Positions 5,735 to 11,374 of a stretch of DNA of 11,374 nt are shown in pieces. A program made the translations under genes and the position numbers. Within the stretch, counting starts at the first letter, position 1. Every line of letters begins with the position of its first letter. The stretch comes from Candidatus Aenigmatarchaeota archaeon (lineage in GTDB: Archaea; Aenigmatarchaeota; Aenigmatarchaeia; PWEA01; JACQIF01), in NCBI GenBank assembly GCA_016198635.1, contig JACQIF010000086.1:1-11374 (forward strand), read 5' to 3'. A model generated the notes under the pieces. The model was not told the origin of the DNA. It was given only the letters and a program-made list of their open reading frames with translations, and made no database searches.

Positions 5735-5973
5735 TGGCTATCATACGCGCAAAGGAAATGCGCGACTTGGGCGAGCAGGAACTGACGAAGCGGCTTGACG
5801 AGCTGCGGCTCGAACTGGCAAAATCGCGCGCACAAGTGGCAATCGGCGGCGCGCCGCAGAACCCGGGACGCATAAAAGAGATCCGCCGCACAATAGCGCG
5901 CGCCCTGACAATAGGACGGGAGAAAAGGATGAAGGCTCATGATAATAAAAAAACAGGGGGCGGTAAGAAATAG
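5734..5973 (+). CDS. rpl29: Large-subunit ribosomal protein uL29
   Basis: uL29 is a small helical protein near the tunnel exit next to uL23. It is recognised from the paired-helix pattern: MAIIRAKEMRDLGEQELTK, then LDELRLELAKSRAQVAIGG and NPGRIKEIRRTIARALTI. It is 79 residues from the ATG at 5734, which overlaps the uS3 stop (TGATG); a GTG one codon upstream is an alternative. GGAGG at 5719-5723 provides the SD. The C-terminus is a basic glycine-rich tail encoded by a seven-A run followed shortly by a five-G run. The TAG stop at 5971-5973 touches a possible ATA start of aIF1. Confidence 0.95.
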   Translation: MAIIRAKEMRDLGEQELTKRLDELRLELAKSRAQVAIGGAPQNPGRIKEIRRTIARALTIGREKRMKAHDNKKTGGGKK

Positions 5974-5978
5974 CAGAA

Positions 5979-6290
5979 GTGTGCCCCAACTGCGGGCTTC
6001 CAAAGGAACTTTGCGTCTGCGAAACGATCGCCAAGGAGAGCGAGAAGATACGCGTCTCCGTTGAGAACAGGCGGTTCGGCAAGGACGTAACTGTCGTAGA
6101 GAACATCTCGGCGGAGATGAACCCGCAGGAGATAACGAAGAAGCTCAAGCAGAAGTTCGCGTGCGGTGGCACATTCAAGAACGGTCGTATCGAGCTCCAG
6201 GGCGACCATCTCGCTCGTGCAGAGAGCGTGCTCGTCGGCATGGGCTTCACAAAGGAACAGATAGAGAAAGGCGGCAGGCGCAGGGCATGA
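5979..6290 (+). CDS. Translation initiation factor aIF1 (SUI1 family)
   Basis: aIF1 binds the 30S subunit near the P site and enforces correct start-codon choice, as eIF1 does in eukaryotes. The SUI1 core is clear: RIRVSVENRRFGKDVTVVE-like strands, then the hallmark KLKQKFACGGTFKNGRIELQGDH (residues about 52-74), with the usual VLVGMGF near the end. The N-terminus has four cysteines (C-x2-C-x5-C-x-C), a putative zinc site seen in other archaeal aIF1. There is no ATG. The coordinates use GTG at 5979, but an SD-like GGCGGT at 5959-5964 lies 14 nt away, which is too far. An in-frame ATA at 5970, overlapping the uL29 stop, is 5 nt from it and would give N-terminus (M)AEVCPNCGLPKELC, closer to relatives I recall. 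The true start is uncertain. Confidence 0.93.
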   Translation: MCPNCGLPKELCVCETIAKESEKIRVSVENRRFGKDVTVVENISAEMNPQEITKKLKQKFACGGTFKNGRIELQGDHLARAESVLVGMGFTKEQIEKGGRRRA

Positions 6291-6565
6291 TTACCCCTCA
6301 CAACATCGTGAATCACGAACTGATAGGACTGAAAGTTGAGGTTATGAGCGCGCGGAATGCAACGCAAGTCGGCATCGGTGGGCGTGTAATAGATGAGACT
6401 ATGAAGACGCTGGTGATAGAAACGCAAGGCGCGGAGCGACGTGTGGATAAGAAAGGCGTGACTTTCGCTTTCACGATCCCTTCAGGGCGCCGCGTACGCG
6501 TGGACGGCTCTGTAATCGCAGCGCGCCCCGAAGACAGGATAAAGAAGCATCTGAAGGTGTGGTAG
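6287..6565 (+). CDS. rnp1: RNase P protein component 1 (Rpp29/Pop4)
   Basis: Rpp29 is a subunit of archaeal RNase P, which trims the 5' leader of pre-tRNA; it pairs with Rpp21. The 92-residue sequence has the Sm-like beta barrel pattern: NIVNHELIGLKVEVMSARN, IGGRVIDETMKTLVIET and the C-terminal RVRVDGSVIAARPEDRIKKHL, all characteristic. The frame is open upstream to 6161, but that part overlaps aIF1 and is not Rpp29-like. The ATG at 6287 overlaps the aIF1 TGA (ATGA). Only a weak SD precedes it, so it may rely on translational coupling. Its place in the ribosomal operon between uL29/aIF1 and uS17 is the usual one in archaea. Confidence 0.93.
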   Translation: MITPHNIVNHELIGLKVEVMSARNATQVGIGGRVIDETMKTLVIETQGAERRVDKKGVTFAFTIPSGRRVRVDGSVIAARPEDRIKKHLKVW

Positions 6566-6566
6566 A

Positions 6567-6836
6567 ATGGTTGGCAGACAAGGATTCACTATAATCAAAA
6601 TAGAGGAAAGAGGCAAGACTGAAGTACTTGGAGTACGGCTCGATGTATATCAGAAAATTGAGAAGTTGCTCGCGCCTTTCGACGGCATGCATGGAAACAA
6701 TGAGATAGAGCATGATGAACGCCGGCATCTGGAAGCAAAGAAGAAGGCAGTAGGATACGCAATGCCAAGGGCATTTCCAATGGAAGGTTACGAAGCCCAC
6801 GTGCAGAGAACAATAAGTCTTGATGAGATGGTGTGA
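6567..6836 (+). CDS. Hypothetical protein inserted between Rpp29 and uS17, 89 aa
   Basis: I do not recognise this protein. It starts at ATG 6567, one base after the Rpp29 stop, preceded by GGTGTGGT; its TGA overlaps the uS17 start. It is soluble, without cysteines, signal or membrane segment. Residues 1-35 look like beta strands and a helix (TIIKIEERGKTEVLGVRLDV), and the middle is rich in His, Glu and Lys (about 45-62). The ends match the tight coupling of its neighbours, so it is translated as part of the operon. In the archaeal orders I know, uS17 directly follows Rpp29 here. The DNA looks more A/T-rich than the flanking genes, which could mean a later insertion or weaker codon selection. 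It could be a lineage-specific ribosome-associated or RNase P-associated protein; that is context-based inference only. Confidence 0.8.
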   Translation: MVGRQGFTIIKIEERGKTEVLGVRLDVYQKIEKLLAPFDGMHGNNEIEHDERRHLEAKKKAVGYAMPRAFPMEGYEAHVQRTISLDEMV

Positions 6837-7180
6837 TGGTAAAAACAACTGTTCGTGACATAGGAATAGACGTCGCAAAGCCGTCGGGCACTTGCGCAGA
6901 CGCGAAATGCCCGTTCCACGGAACGCTCCCAATACGCGGAAAGCTCTTCCAGGGTGAAGTTGTGAGCAGCCTCGCCACGAAGACTGCTACGGTGCGCTGG
7001 GAGTTCGCGTCGTACGTGCGCAAGTTCGAGCGCTACGCACGCAAGAACACAAAGGTCGTTGCATACAATCCGGCGTGCATCGGCGCGAAGCGCGGGGACG
7101 TCGTCCGTATCGCAGAGTGCCGCCCTCTAAGCAAGACGAAACGCTTCGTGGTAATAGAAAAGATGGGTGACAAGAAATGA
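6836..7180 (+). CDS. rps17: Small-subunit ribosomal protein uS17
   Basis: uS17 is a primary 16S rRNA binder with an OB fold. The 114 residues show the archaeal form: an N-terminal DIGIDVAKPSGTCADAKCPFHG segment, then LPIRGKLFQGEVVS and RYARKNTKVVAYNPACIGAKRGDVVRIAECRPLSKTK, which is the family signature near the C-terminus. The start at ATG 6836 overlaps the preceding stop; a GTG one codon upstream is an alternative. The sequence is intact. Confidence 0.96.
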   Translation: MVKTTVRDIGIDVAKPSGTCADAKCPFHGTLPIRGKLFQGEVVSSLATKTATVRWEFASYVRKFERYARKNTKVVAYNPACIGAKRGDVVRIAECRPLSKTKRFVVIEKMGDKK

Positions 7181-7575
7181 AACCTGTTCCAGCACGCATA
7201 ATCAAGTCCATAAACCACAGCGCATGGATAGACTGCGCTGACAACACAGGCGCCAAAGTGCTGCGCGTCTTCACGGTTAAAGGGTACAAGGGCACGAAGC
7301 GCCGCATGGTAAAGTGCGGTGTCGGCGACGTGATAATGTGCTCTGTGAAGCGCGGAACACCGAAGATGCGCGAAGAAACCCCCCTCGCCGTAGTGATACG
7401 CCAGCGCAAAGAGTACCGCCGCGCAGACGGCCGGCGCGTCAAGTTCGAGGACAATGCGGCTGTGCTAGTCAATGACCGTCTTGAGCCCCGTGGTTCGGAG
7501 ATCAAGGGCGCGATGGCAAAAGAGATAGTGACGCGCTTCCCGTCTGTCGGAAAGCTCGCAAGCATAGTGGTGTGA
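7177..7575 (+). CDS. rpl14: Large-subunit ribosomal protein uL14
   Basis: uL14 lies at the subunit interface near the GTPase-associated centre and takes part in an intersubunit bridge. The 132-residue sequence has the beta-barrel signature: IDCADNTGAKVLRVFTVKG (19-37), then GVGDVIMCSVKRGTPKMRE and FEDNAAVLVNDRLEPRGSEIKG, ending with FPSVGKLASIVV. All parts are typical of archaeal uL14. The start is ATG 7177 overlapping the uS17 stop, with SD GGTGA at 7166-7170. The TGA stop lies in the GTGAT SD of uL24. Confidence 0.97.
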   Translation: MKPVPARIIKSINHSAWIDCADNTGAKVLRVFTVKGYKGTKRRMVKCGVGDVIMCSVKRGTPKMREETPLAVVIRQRKEYRRADGRRVKFEDNAAVLVNDRLEPRGSEIKGAMAKEIVTRFPSVGKLASIVV

Positions 7576-7578
7576 TTC

Positions 7579-8097
7579 ATGACAAAATCCGTTCAACCGC
7601 GCAAGCAACGGGCGTACGTATATAACGCGCCAATGCACACGCGCCAGCGCTTCGTCCATGCGACGTTAGCGGACGCACTGCGCAAGGAGTACGGCCGACG
7701 CTCGCTCGCGATACGCAAAGGAGACAAGGTGGAGGTACTGCGCGGCTCGTTCGCAGGGACGCGTGGTGAAGTGAAGGAAGTCGACCTAAAGACGTCCCGC
7801 GTCACTGTTGACGGCGCCAAGCGCAAGAAAACAGATGGCACAGAGGCGTTCATCCCGTTGCACCCATCAAACCTGCGTATCGTCGAAACGCTGATGGACG
7901 ACAAGAAGCGTGTGCGCATAATAGAACGCTCCGGAGGGAAGGCGACTCTCGCCAAAAAGAAAGTTGAGAAGAAGGTGGCGGCGGAGGCCGCAGCCGACAG
8001 CATCAAATGCCCGATATGCTCCGAAACCTTCGAAAGCAATACGGCAGCCAACGTCCACCTGACAGAAAAGCACAAGGATTACGCAATTGAGGGATGA
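7579..8097 (+). CDS. rpl24: Large-subunit ribosomal protein uL24 with C-terminal C2H2 zinc finger
   Basis: uL24 is an assembly initiator that sits near the tunnel exit. Residues 1-115 are ordinary: an archaeal N-terminus (QPRKQRAYVYNAPMHTRQRF) and a KOW motif (IRKGDKVEVLRGSFAGTRGEVKEVD, about 46-70). The C-terminus, after a Lys/Ala linker (about 121-140), holds a C2H2 finger: C144, C147, H160, H165 (C-x2-C-x12-H-x4-H), with F151 at the aromatic position and Ala rather than Leu at the second hydrophobic position. Total length is 172, about 30-50 more than usual for archaea. The metal-ligand spacing equals that in uS3 of the same operon. SD GTGAT at 7572-7576 contains the uL14 stop. Confidence 0.95.
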   Translation: MTKSVQPRKQRAYVYNAPMHTRQRFVHATLADALRKEYGRRSLAIRKGDKVEVLRGSFAGTRGEVKEVDLKTSRVTVDGAKRKKTDGTEAFIPLHPSNLRIVETLMDDKKRVRIIERSGGKATLAKKKVEKKVAAEAAADSIKCPICSETFESNTAANVHLTEKHKDYAIEG

Positions 8098-8100
8098 TAG

Positions 8101-8796
8101 ATGGTACGTGTAAAGAGAATCTCGGCGCCGCAGACATTCCCGACGACAAGGAAGGCCGGAGGCAGGTTCGCGCCAACACCGAGACCCGGACCGCACGCGA
8201 AGAAGGAGTGTGCGCCCCTCGGTTCGGTCGTGCGGGATGCACTGGGGCTCGCAGAGACCATGCGCGAAGTACGCGAAGCGCTCAATGCTCAAAAGGTAAC
8301 GGTCAATAACATCGTCCGCCGCGACACGCGCTTCCCTGTGGGCATCTTTGACGTCGTAGGCGTCGGCGGTGAACATTTCAGAGCCATTCCCAGCTCCAAA
8401 GGCTTTGCATTCGTAAGCATAACAAAGAAAGAGTCTGACATGCGCCTCGTGAAGATAGAGAACAAAACGCTGGTCAGGGGCGGCCGCGTCCAGCTGAACA
8501 TGAACGACGGCACGAACGTGCTCACCGAAAACAAAGAATACAGCACAGGCGACACGCTAGTAATGAAGATGCCCGATTTAAAGGTTGCATCGCACCTCAA
8601 GATGGCCAAGGGGGCGCTCGTCATGCTGACCCGCGGGCGCAACGTCGGGCGCTGCGCGACGCTCGAAGCAGTCAACACGGTCCGCGGAACAGGAATAAAC
8701 ACTGCTACGCTGGCGATGGGCGAGGAAAAGATACAGGTGCCGGCGGACATAATATTCGTGATAGGCGAGAAGGAGTCTGTTGTCAAGATAGCATAA
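8101..8796 (+). CDS. rps4e: Small-subunit ribosomal protein eS4
   Basis: eS4 is a small-subunit protein found in archaea and eukaryotes but not bacteria. The 231-residue protein starts with a basic segment, then an S4-like RNA-binding region (PLGSVVRDALGLAETMREVREALNAQKVTVN), the central eS4 domain (RDTRFPVGIFDVV, GFAFVSITKKESDMRLVKIENKT) and a C-terminal KOW-like region (KGALVMLTRGRNVGRCATLEAV). The ATG at 8101 lies 3 nt after the uL24 stop and is preceded by GGGATGAT at 8091-8098. Its position between uL24 and uL5 is canonical for archaea. Confidence 0.96.
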   Translation: MVRVKRISAPQTFPTTRKAGGRFAPTPRPGPHAKKECAPLGSVVRDALGLAETMREVREALNAQKVTVNNIVRRDTRFPVGIFDVVGVGGEHFRAIPSSKGFAFVSITKKESDMRLVKIENKTLVRGGRVQLNMNDGTNVLTENKEYSTGDTLVMKMPDLKVASHLKMAKGALVMLTRGRNVGRCATLEAVNTVRGTGINTATLAMGEEKIQVPADIIFVIGEKESVVKIA

Positions 8797-8806
8797 GGTA
8801 GTCGAT

Positions 8807-9325
8807 ATGGAAGCAAAACTCATGCAGAACGCCATGCGCGAAGTGCGCATAGAGAAGGTCACGCTCAACATAGGCGTGGGAGAAGGAGGCGAGAAGCTGC
8901 AGAAAGGCGCAACGCTGCTAAACGTCCTTACAGGACAGAAGGTTTACATGGCAAAAGCCTTCACCCGCACCACGTTCGGGACGCCCAAGGGCCGGCCAAT
9001 AGGCGCAAAGGTCACTGTACGTGGAACGCGCGCAGAAGAGTTCCTGAAGCTCGCCCTGCGCTCTAAGAGCAACAAGCTCGCCGAGCGGGCGTTCGACACG
9101 CAAGGCAACGTATCGTTCGGCATAGCCGAGCATATAGACCTTCCTGGCGTGAAGTACGACCCAAAGATAGGCATCTTCGGGATGGACGTATGCGTCACGC
9201 TCACCAGACCGGGATACAGGGTAAAGAAGAAGGCGCGCCCGACACGCGTAGGCCACGGCCACATACTGACGCGGGAGGAAGGTATAGAGTTCATGCGCAG
9301 GAAGTTCGGAGTGGAGATATCATGA
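8807..9325 (+). CDS. rpl5: Large-subunit ribosomal protein uL5
   Basis: uL5 binds 5S rRNA and contacts the P-site tRNA. Diagnostic parts of the 172-residue sequence: [19 protein letters not shown] near the N-terminus, [18 protein letters not shown] (about residues 42-59), and [19 protein letters not shown] with [18 protein letters not shown] towards the end. The ATG at 8807 has GGT at 8797-8799 as part of a weak SD; an internal ATG at 8822 is a less likely alternative. The stop overlaps the uS14 ATG. Confidence 0.96.
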   Translation: MEAKLMQNAMREVRIEKVTLNIGVGEGGEKLQKGATLLNVLTGQKVYMAKAFTRTTFGTPKGRPIGAKVTVRGTRAEEFLKLALRSKSNKLAERAFDTQGNVSFGIAEHIDLPGVKYDPKIGIFGMDVCVTLTRPGYRVKKKARPTRVGHGHILTREEGIEFMRRKFGVEIS

Positions 9326-9462
9326 ACAAGCGCCTAAACGTAAAGACCTGCAGGAGATGCGGCAAGCATAACGGCGGCATAATCACCCGGTACAGCCTGA
9401 ACTACTGCCGCCAGTGTTTCCGCGAGGTCGCCGAGGACATAGGTTTCAGGAAGTACAGCTAA
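9322..9462 (+). CDS. rps14: Small-subunit ribosomal protein uS14 (zinc-binding type)
   Basis: uS14 is in the 30S head and stabilises the 16S rRNA 3' domain. Only 46 residues, slightly short even for the archaeal short form. The four zinc ligands are C10, C13, C29 and C32 (C-x2-C-x15-C-x2-C), and the end [17 protein letters not shown] is the family signature. The open frame continues upstream into uL5, but the ATG at 9322 overlaps the uL5 stop (ATGA) and begins just before the conserved sequence. Confidence 0.95.
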   Translation: MNKRLNVKTCRRCGKHNGGIITRYSLNYCRQCFREVAEDIGFRKYS

Positions 9463-9472
9463 CGGTGAATAT

Positions 9473-9859
9473 ATGAGACAAGACACGCTTTCAGACGCGC
9501 TCTCCGCGATAAGGAACGCAGAGCATGTGGGCAAACAGTCGTGCGTAGTGCCTGCGTCAGCGCTCGTGAAAAACGTGCTTTCGCTGATGCAGAAAAAAGG
9601 CTATATAGGAGAGTACGAGTTCGTGGACGACGGGAAGAGCGGCTTCTTCCGCGTCACGCTCACAGGCAAGATAAACGACTGCTGCGTCATAAAACCGCGC
9701 TTCTCCGTACGCACGAACGAATACGCGAAGTGGGAGAAGCGTTTCCTGCCGTCCGACGGCTTCGGATATCTTGTGTTGTCGACATCGAAAGGGATAGTGG
9801 ACAACGAAGAGGCGAAGCGCGAACGCGTAGGCGGCGTGCTAGTGGGATATGTCTATTGA
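9473..9859 (+). CDS. rps8: Small-subunit ribosomal protein uS8
   Basis: uS8 is a primary 16S rRNA-binding protein central to 30S platform assembly. The N-terminus (DTLSDALSAIRNAEHVGKQ) is the family signature helix; the C-terminal half contains KPRFSVRTNEYAKWEKRFLPSDGFGYLVLSTSKGIV, where archaeal uS8 keeps the STSKG loop, and a GGVLVGYVY end. Length 128 is typical. The ATG at 9473 follows SD GGTGA at 9464-9468. In bacteria S8 represses the spc operon by binding its mRNA; no comparable site was sought in detail here. Confidence 0.96.
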   Translation: MRQDTLSDALSAIRNAEHVGKQSCVVPASALVKNVLSLMQKKGYIGEYEFVDDGKSGFFRVTLTGKINDCCVIKPRFSVRTNEYAKWEKRFLPSDGFGYLVLSTSKGIVDNEEAKRERVGGVLVGYVY

Positions 9860-9868
9860 GGTGAACGC

Positions 9869-10384
9869 ATGCAAACGACAATAACAGCTCCTGAAGGTGT
9901 CGCCGTACGCGCGGAGAACGGCAGCGTCCACGCAAAAGGCCCGAAAGGCGAGCTATCGCGCGCGTTCGTGCATCCTTTGCTCACTCTCTCAGTTAAGGAA
10001 AACACGCTGACGATAACGTCCAAGGACGACAGGAAGGAAACGCGTGCGCTCGTCGGTACGTGGCGCGCACACCTTAACAACATGTTCACCGGCGTCACCC
10101 AAGGGTTCGAGCGCAAGATGCGCATCGTTCACGTCCATTTCCCCATGAGCGTCAAGGTGGAAGGCTCCAAGCTGACCGTACAGAACCTCCTTGGCCAGAA
10201 GAACCTCAAGATTGCGCCTATCGAAGACGGCGTCGACGCCAAGATCGATGGGGAAAACATAGTGCTCAACGGCATCGATGTGGAAAAAGTGGGCCAGACA
10301 GTCAGCAACATAGAGGTCGCAACACGGCTCTCCAATCGCCGTGACCGCAGACGCTTCTACGACGGCATATACGCTGTCGAGTGA
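9869..10384 (+). CDS. rpl6: Large-subunit ribosomal protein uL6
   Basis: uL6 binds 23S rRNA near the sarcin-ricin loop and factor-binding region. The 171-residue sequence has two related alpha/beta halves: the first with APEGVAVRAENGSVHAKGPKGEL and ends near GTWRAHLNNMFTGVTQGFERKM; the second starts at VHVHFPMSVKVEGSKLTVQN and ends with RLSNRRDRRRFYDGIYAVE, the archaeal C-terminal signature. The ATG at 9869 is preceded by SD GAGGTGA starting at 9858, overlapping the uS8 stop. Confidence 0.96.
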   Translation: MQTTITAPEGVAVRAENGSVHAKGPKGELSRAFVHPLLTLSVKENTLTITSKDDRKETRALVGTWRAHLNNMFTGVTQGFERKMRIVHVHFPMSVKVEGSKLTVQNLLGQKNLKIAPIEDGVDAKIDGENIVLNGIDVEKVGQTVSNIEVATRLSNRRDRRRFYDGIYAVE

Positions 10385-10398
10385 CGTTAGGTGGGAAC

Positions 10399-10773
10399 AT
10401 GTCTGAAGATTTCAAGAGGCAAATGTGGTGGATGAAGAAGCTTGGCAAGAACTGGAGACGGCCGCGTGGCAAGCAGAACAAGCTGCGCCAGGAGAAAAAG
10501 GCCAAGGGTCGCCTTCCAACGGTAGGCTACCGCACGCCACGCGCGGAACGCGGGCTGCATCCTTCGGGCCTCCACGAACTGACAGCCTTCAACGTCGCAG
10601 ACGTCGCGGCAGCAACGGCGGCGCACGCAGTGCGGATTGGCGGCACGGTCGGAACACGCAAGAGGCTTGAGATAATAAAGGCCTGCGATGCGCGAGGCGT
10701 CCGCGTGCTGAACGCCGGCATACGCGTGGAGGCGGCAAAAAAGAAAACCAAAAAGGAAGCAACGAAGAAGTGA
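10399..10773 (+). CDS. rpl32e: Large-subunit ribosomal protein eL32
   Basis: eL32 is a large-subunit protein of archaea and eukaryotes. The 124 residues include MWWMKKLGKNWRRPRGKQNK (N-terminal basic signature), VGYRTPRAERGLHPSGLHE (about 42-60) and a Rossmann-like end with ARIGGTVGTRKRLEI-type sequence and RVLNAGIRV, finishing in a lysine-rich tail. The open frame extends to a GTG at 10381, but the ATG at 10399 has SD AGGTGGG just upstream and matches the family start. The stop lies inside the GTGAT SD of the next small gene. Confidence 0.93.
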   Translation: MSEDFKRQMWWMKKLGKNWRRPRGKQNKLRQEKKAKGRLPTVGYRTPRAERGLHPSGLHELTAFNVADVAAATAAHAVRIGGTVGTRKRLEIIKACDARGVRVLNAGIRVEAAKKKTKKEATKK

Positions 10774-10777
10774 TGAT

Positions 10778-10939
10778 ATGATATTCAACCGTGATGGAAC
10801 CTGCCCGATATGCGGAACTACAGGGCAGGAGTTTGACGTACCTAAGACAAAGAACTGCCCCTCGTGCAAGACAGTATTCAATGAATTCGGAATAATACTC
10901 ACCGCCCATGAGAGGGCAGAAGGGATGGAGTTCAACTGA
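10778..10939 (+). CDS. Small zinc-ribbon protein, 53 aa
   Basis: Short frame from ATG 10778 to TGA 10939 between eL32 and eL19. Four cysteines, C9, C12, C27 and C30 (C-x2-C-x14-C-x2-C), form two CPxC knuckles as in a zinc ribbon. After the second knuckle the pattern KTVFNEFGII is reminiscent of the TFIIB-type ribbon (hydrophobic-x-x-E), but the rest of TFIIB is absent. SD GTGAT at 10770-10774 contains the eL32 stop and sits at the same spacing as elsewhere in the operon; the next gene's SD GAGGTG overlaps this stop. These signals and the paired cysteines support a real gene. I do not recognise it as a known ribosomal protein. It may be a ribosome-associated zinc protein or a nucleic-acid-binding regulator; the function is inferred only from fold pattern and context. 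Confidence 0.8.
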   Translation: MIFNRDGTCPICGTTGQEFDVPKTKNCPSCKTVFNEFGIILTAHERAEGMEFN

Positions 10940-10949
10940 GGTGTAATGT

Positions 10950-11374
10950 TTGACGTTACGTAACCAACGAAGGCTCGCCGCGGCAATACTGAAGTGCGGC
11001 TCGGATAAGGTATGGATGGACCCCACGAAACTAACAGAGATCGGGCAAGCCATAACGCGCGCCGACGTGCGGCGGCTCATTAAAAGGGGGTACGTCGTAC
11101 GTTCGCGAACGAACGAGCAGTCCCGTGGCCGTGCGCGCGTCCTTCGGCAGAAGAAGCTCCGCGGCCGCCGCAGCGGACCAGGCAGCCGCAAGGGCGCCGC
11201 CTACGCCGGCACGACTAAAAAGATAGAGTGGATGAAAACGATACGCCCGTTGCGCCTCCGCCTAAGCGAACTGCGGGACGTGGACGCGCTGCAGCAAGGC
11301 GCGTACAGGAAGCTCTACCGCATGTCCAAGGCAGGCGCGTTCCGCTCCACATCTCACTTGAACCTGTACATAAA
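10950..11374 (+). CDS. rpl19e: Large-subunit ribosomal protein eL19, 3' end cut by window
   Basis: eL19 is a helical large-subunit protein that forms an intersubunit bridge. The N-terminus reads (M)TLRNQRRLAAAILKCG, followed by VWMDPTKLTEIGQAITRADVRRLIKRG and a very basic stretch (LRQKKLRGRRSGPGSRKG), then the conserved WMKTIRPLRLRLSELRD and AYRKLYRMSKAGAFRS. About 141 codons are present, so only the last few residues are missing. The start is TTG at 10950: it is the only in-frame start before the conserved sequence because a TAA lies at 10944-10946. SD GAGGTG at 10938-10943 is 6 nt upstream. The nearby ATG at 10946 is in another frame and terminates after five codons. Confidence 0.93.
   Translation, partial: MTLRNQRRLAAAILKCGSDKVWMDPTKLTEIGQAITRADVRRLIKRGYVVRSRTNEQSRGRARVLRQKKLRGRRSGPGSRKGAAYAGTTKKIEWMKTIRPLRLRLSELRDVDALQQGAYRKLYRMSKAGAFRSTSHLNLYI

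Noticed and set aside
5947..5973. Programmed frameshift at the A7 run joining uL29 to aIF1
   Set aside because: In the aIF1 frame a TAA at 5964-5966 lies between the run and aIF1, so a shifted ribosome would stop.
5741..6427. Long open frame of 228 codons on the minus strand, and a similar one of 219 codons at 4137-4796
   Set aside because: Both lie opposite clearly recognised genes (uL29/aIF1/Rpp29 and uS19/uL22), have low-complexity Leu/Ser/Arg/Phe composition, and no promoter or SD context. They are by-products of codon bias.

Overview
The window is an archaeal ribosomal-protein super-operon (the archaeal S10/spc cluster), read entirely on the + strand. The archaeal assignment rests on several things: archaeal/eukaryotic-type proteins (eS4, eL32, eL19, the short zinc-binding uS14); the RNase P subunit Rpp29 and initiation factor aIF1 sitting between uL29 and uS17; archaeal TATA boxes; and GGTGAT-type Shine-Dalgarno (SD) sites. 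The lineage cannot be fixed by eye. Additions to otherwise standard proteins suggest a divergent, uncultivated group, possibly DPANN, but that is a guess.

Layout. Positions 1-148 hold two hairpins and a TATA box. Positions 149-592 encode an unrecognised 147-residue protein, probably on a leaderless mRNA. Positions 593-1054 have no gene but contain a dense series of short perfect hairpins and three TATA-like boxes, the last of which is the likely operon promoter. From 1055 to the window end the genes are nearly contiguous: uL3, uL4, uL23, uL2, uS19, uL22, uS3, uL29, aIF1, Rpp29, an unknown 89-residue protein, uS17, uL14, uL24, eS4, uL5, uS14, uS8, uL6, eL32, a 53-residue zinc-ribbon protein, and eL19 (cut by the window end). 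No core member of this stretch is missing. The two small unknown genes are insertions into the usual order.

How it works together. The genes supply both subunits plus an initiation factor and a tRNA-processing subunit. Junctions are tight: stop and start codons overlap, or the upstream TGA stop lies inside the SD site of the next gene, which suggests translational coupling along one polycistronic mRNA.

Most unusual points: (1) uS3 and uL24 each carry a C-terminal C2H2 zinc finger with identical spacing (C-x2-C-x12-H-x4-H). (2) A tiny four-cysteine zinc-ribbon gene lies between eL32 and eL19. (3) An unknown gene lies between Rpp29 and uS17. (4) aIF1 has no ATG start, and its SD spacing points to an ATA codon overlapping the uL29 stop. 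(5) A family of hairpins with CGAAC/GTTCG-type arms fills the upstream non-coding DNA.
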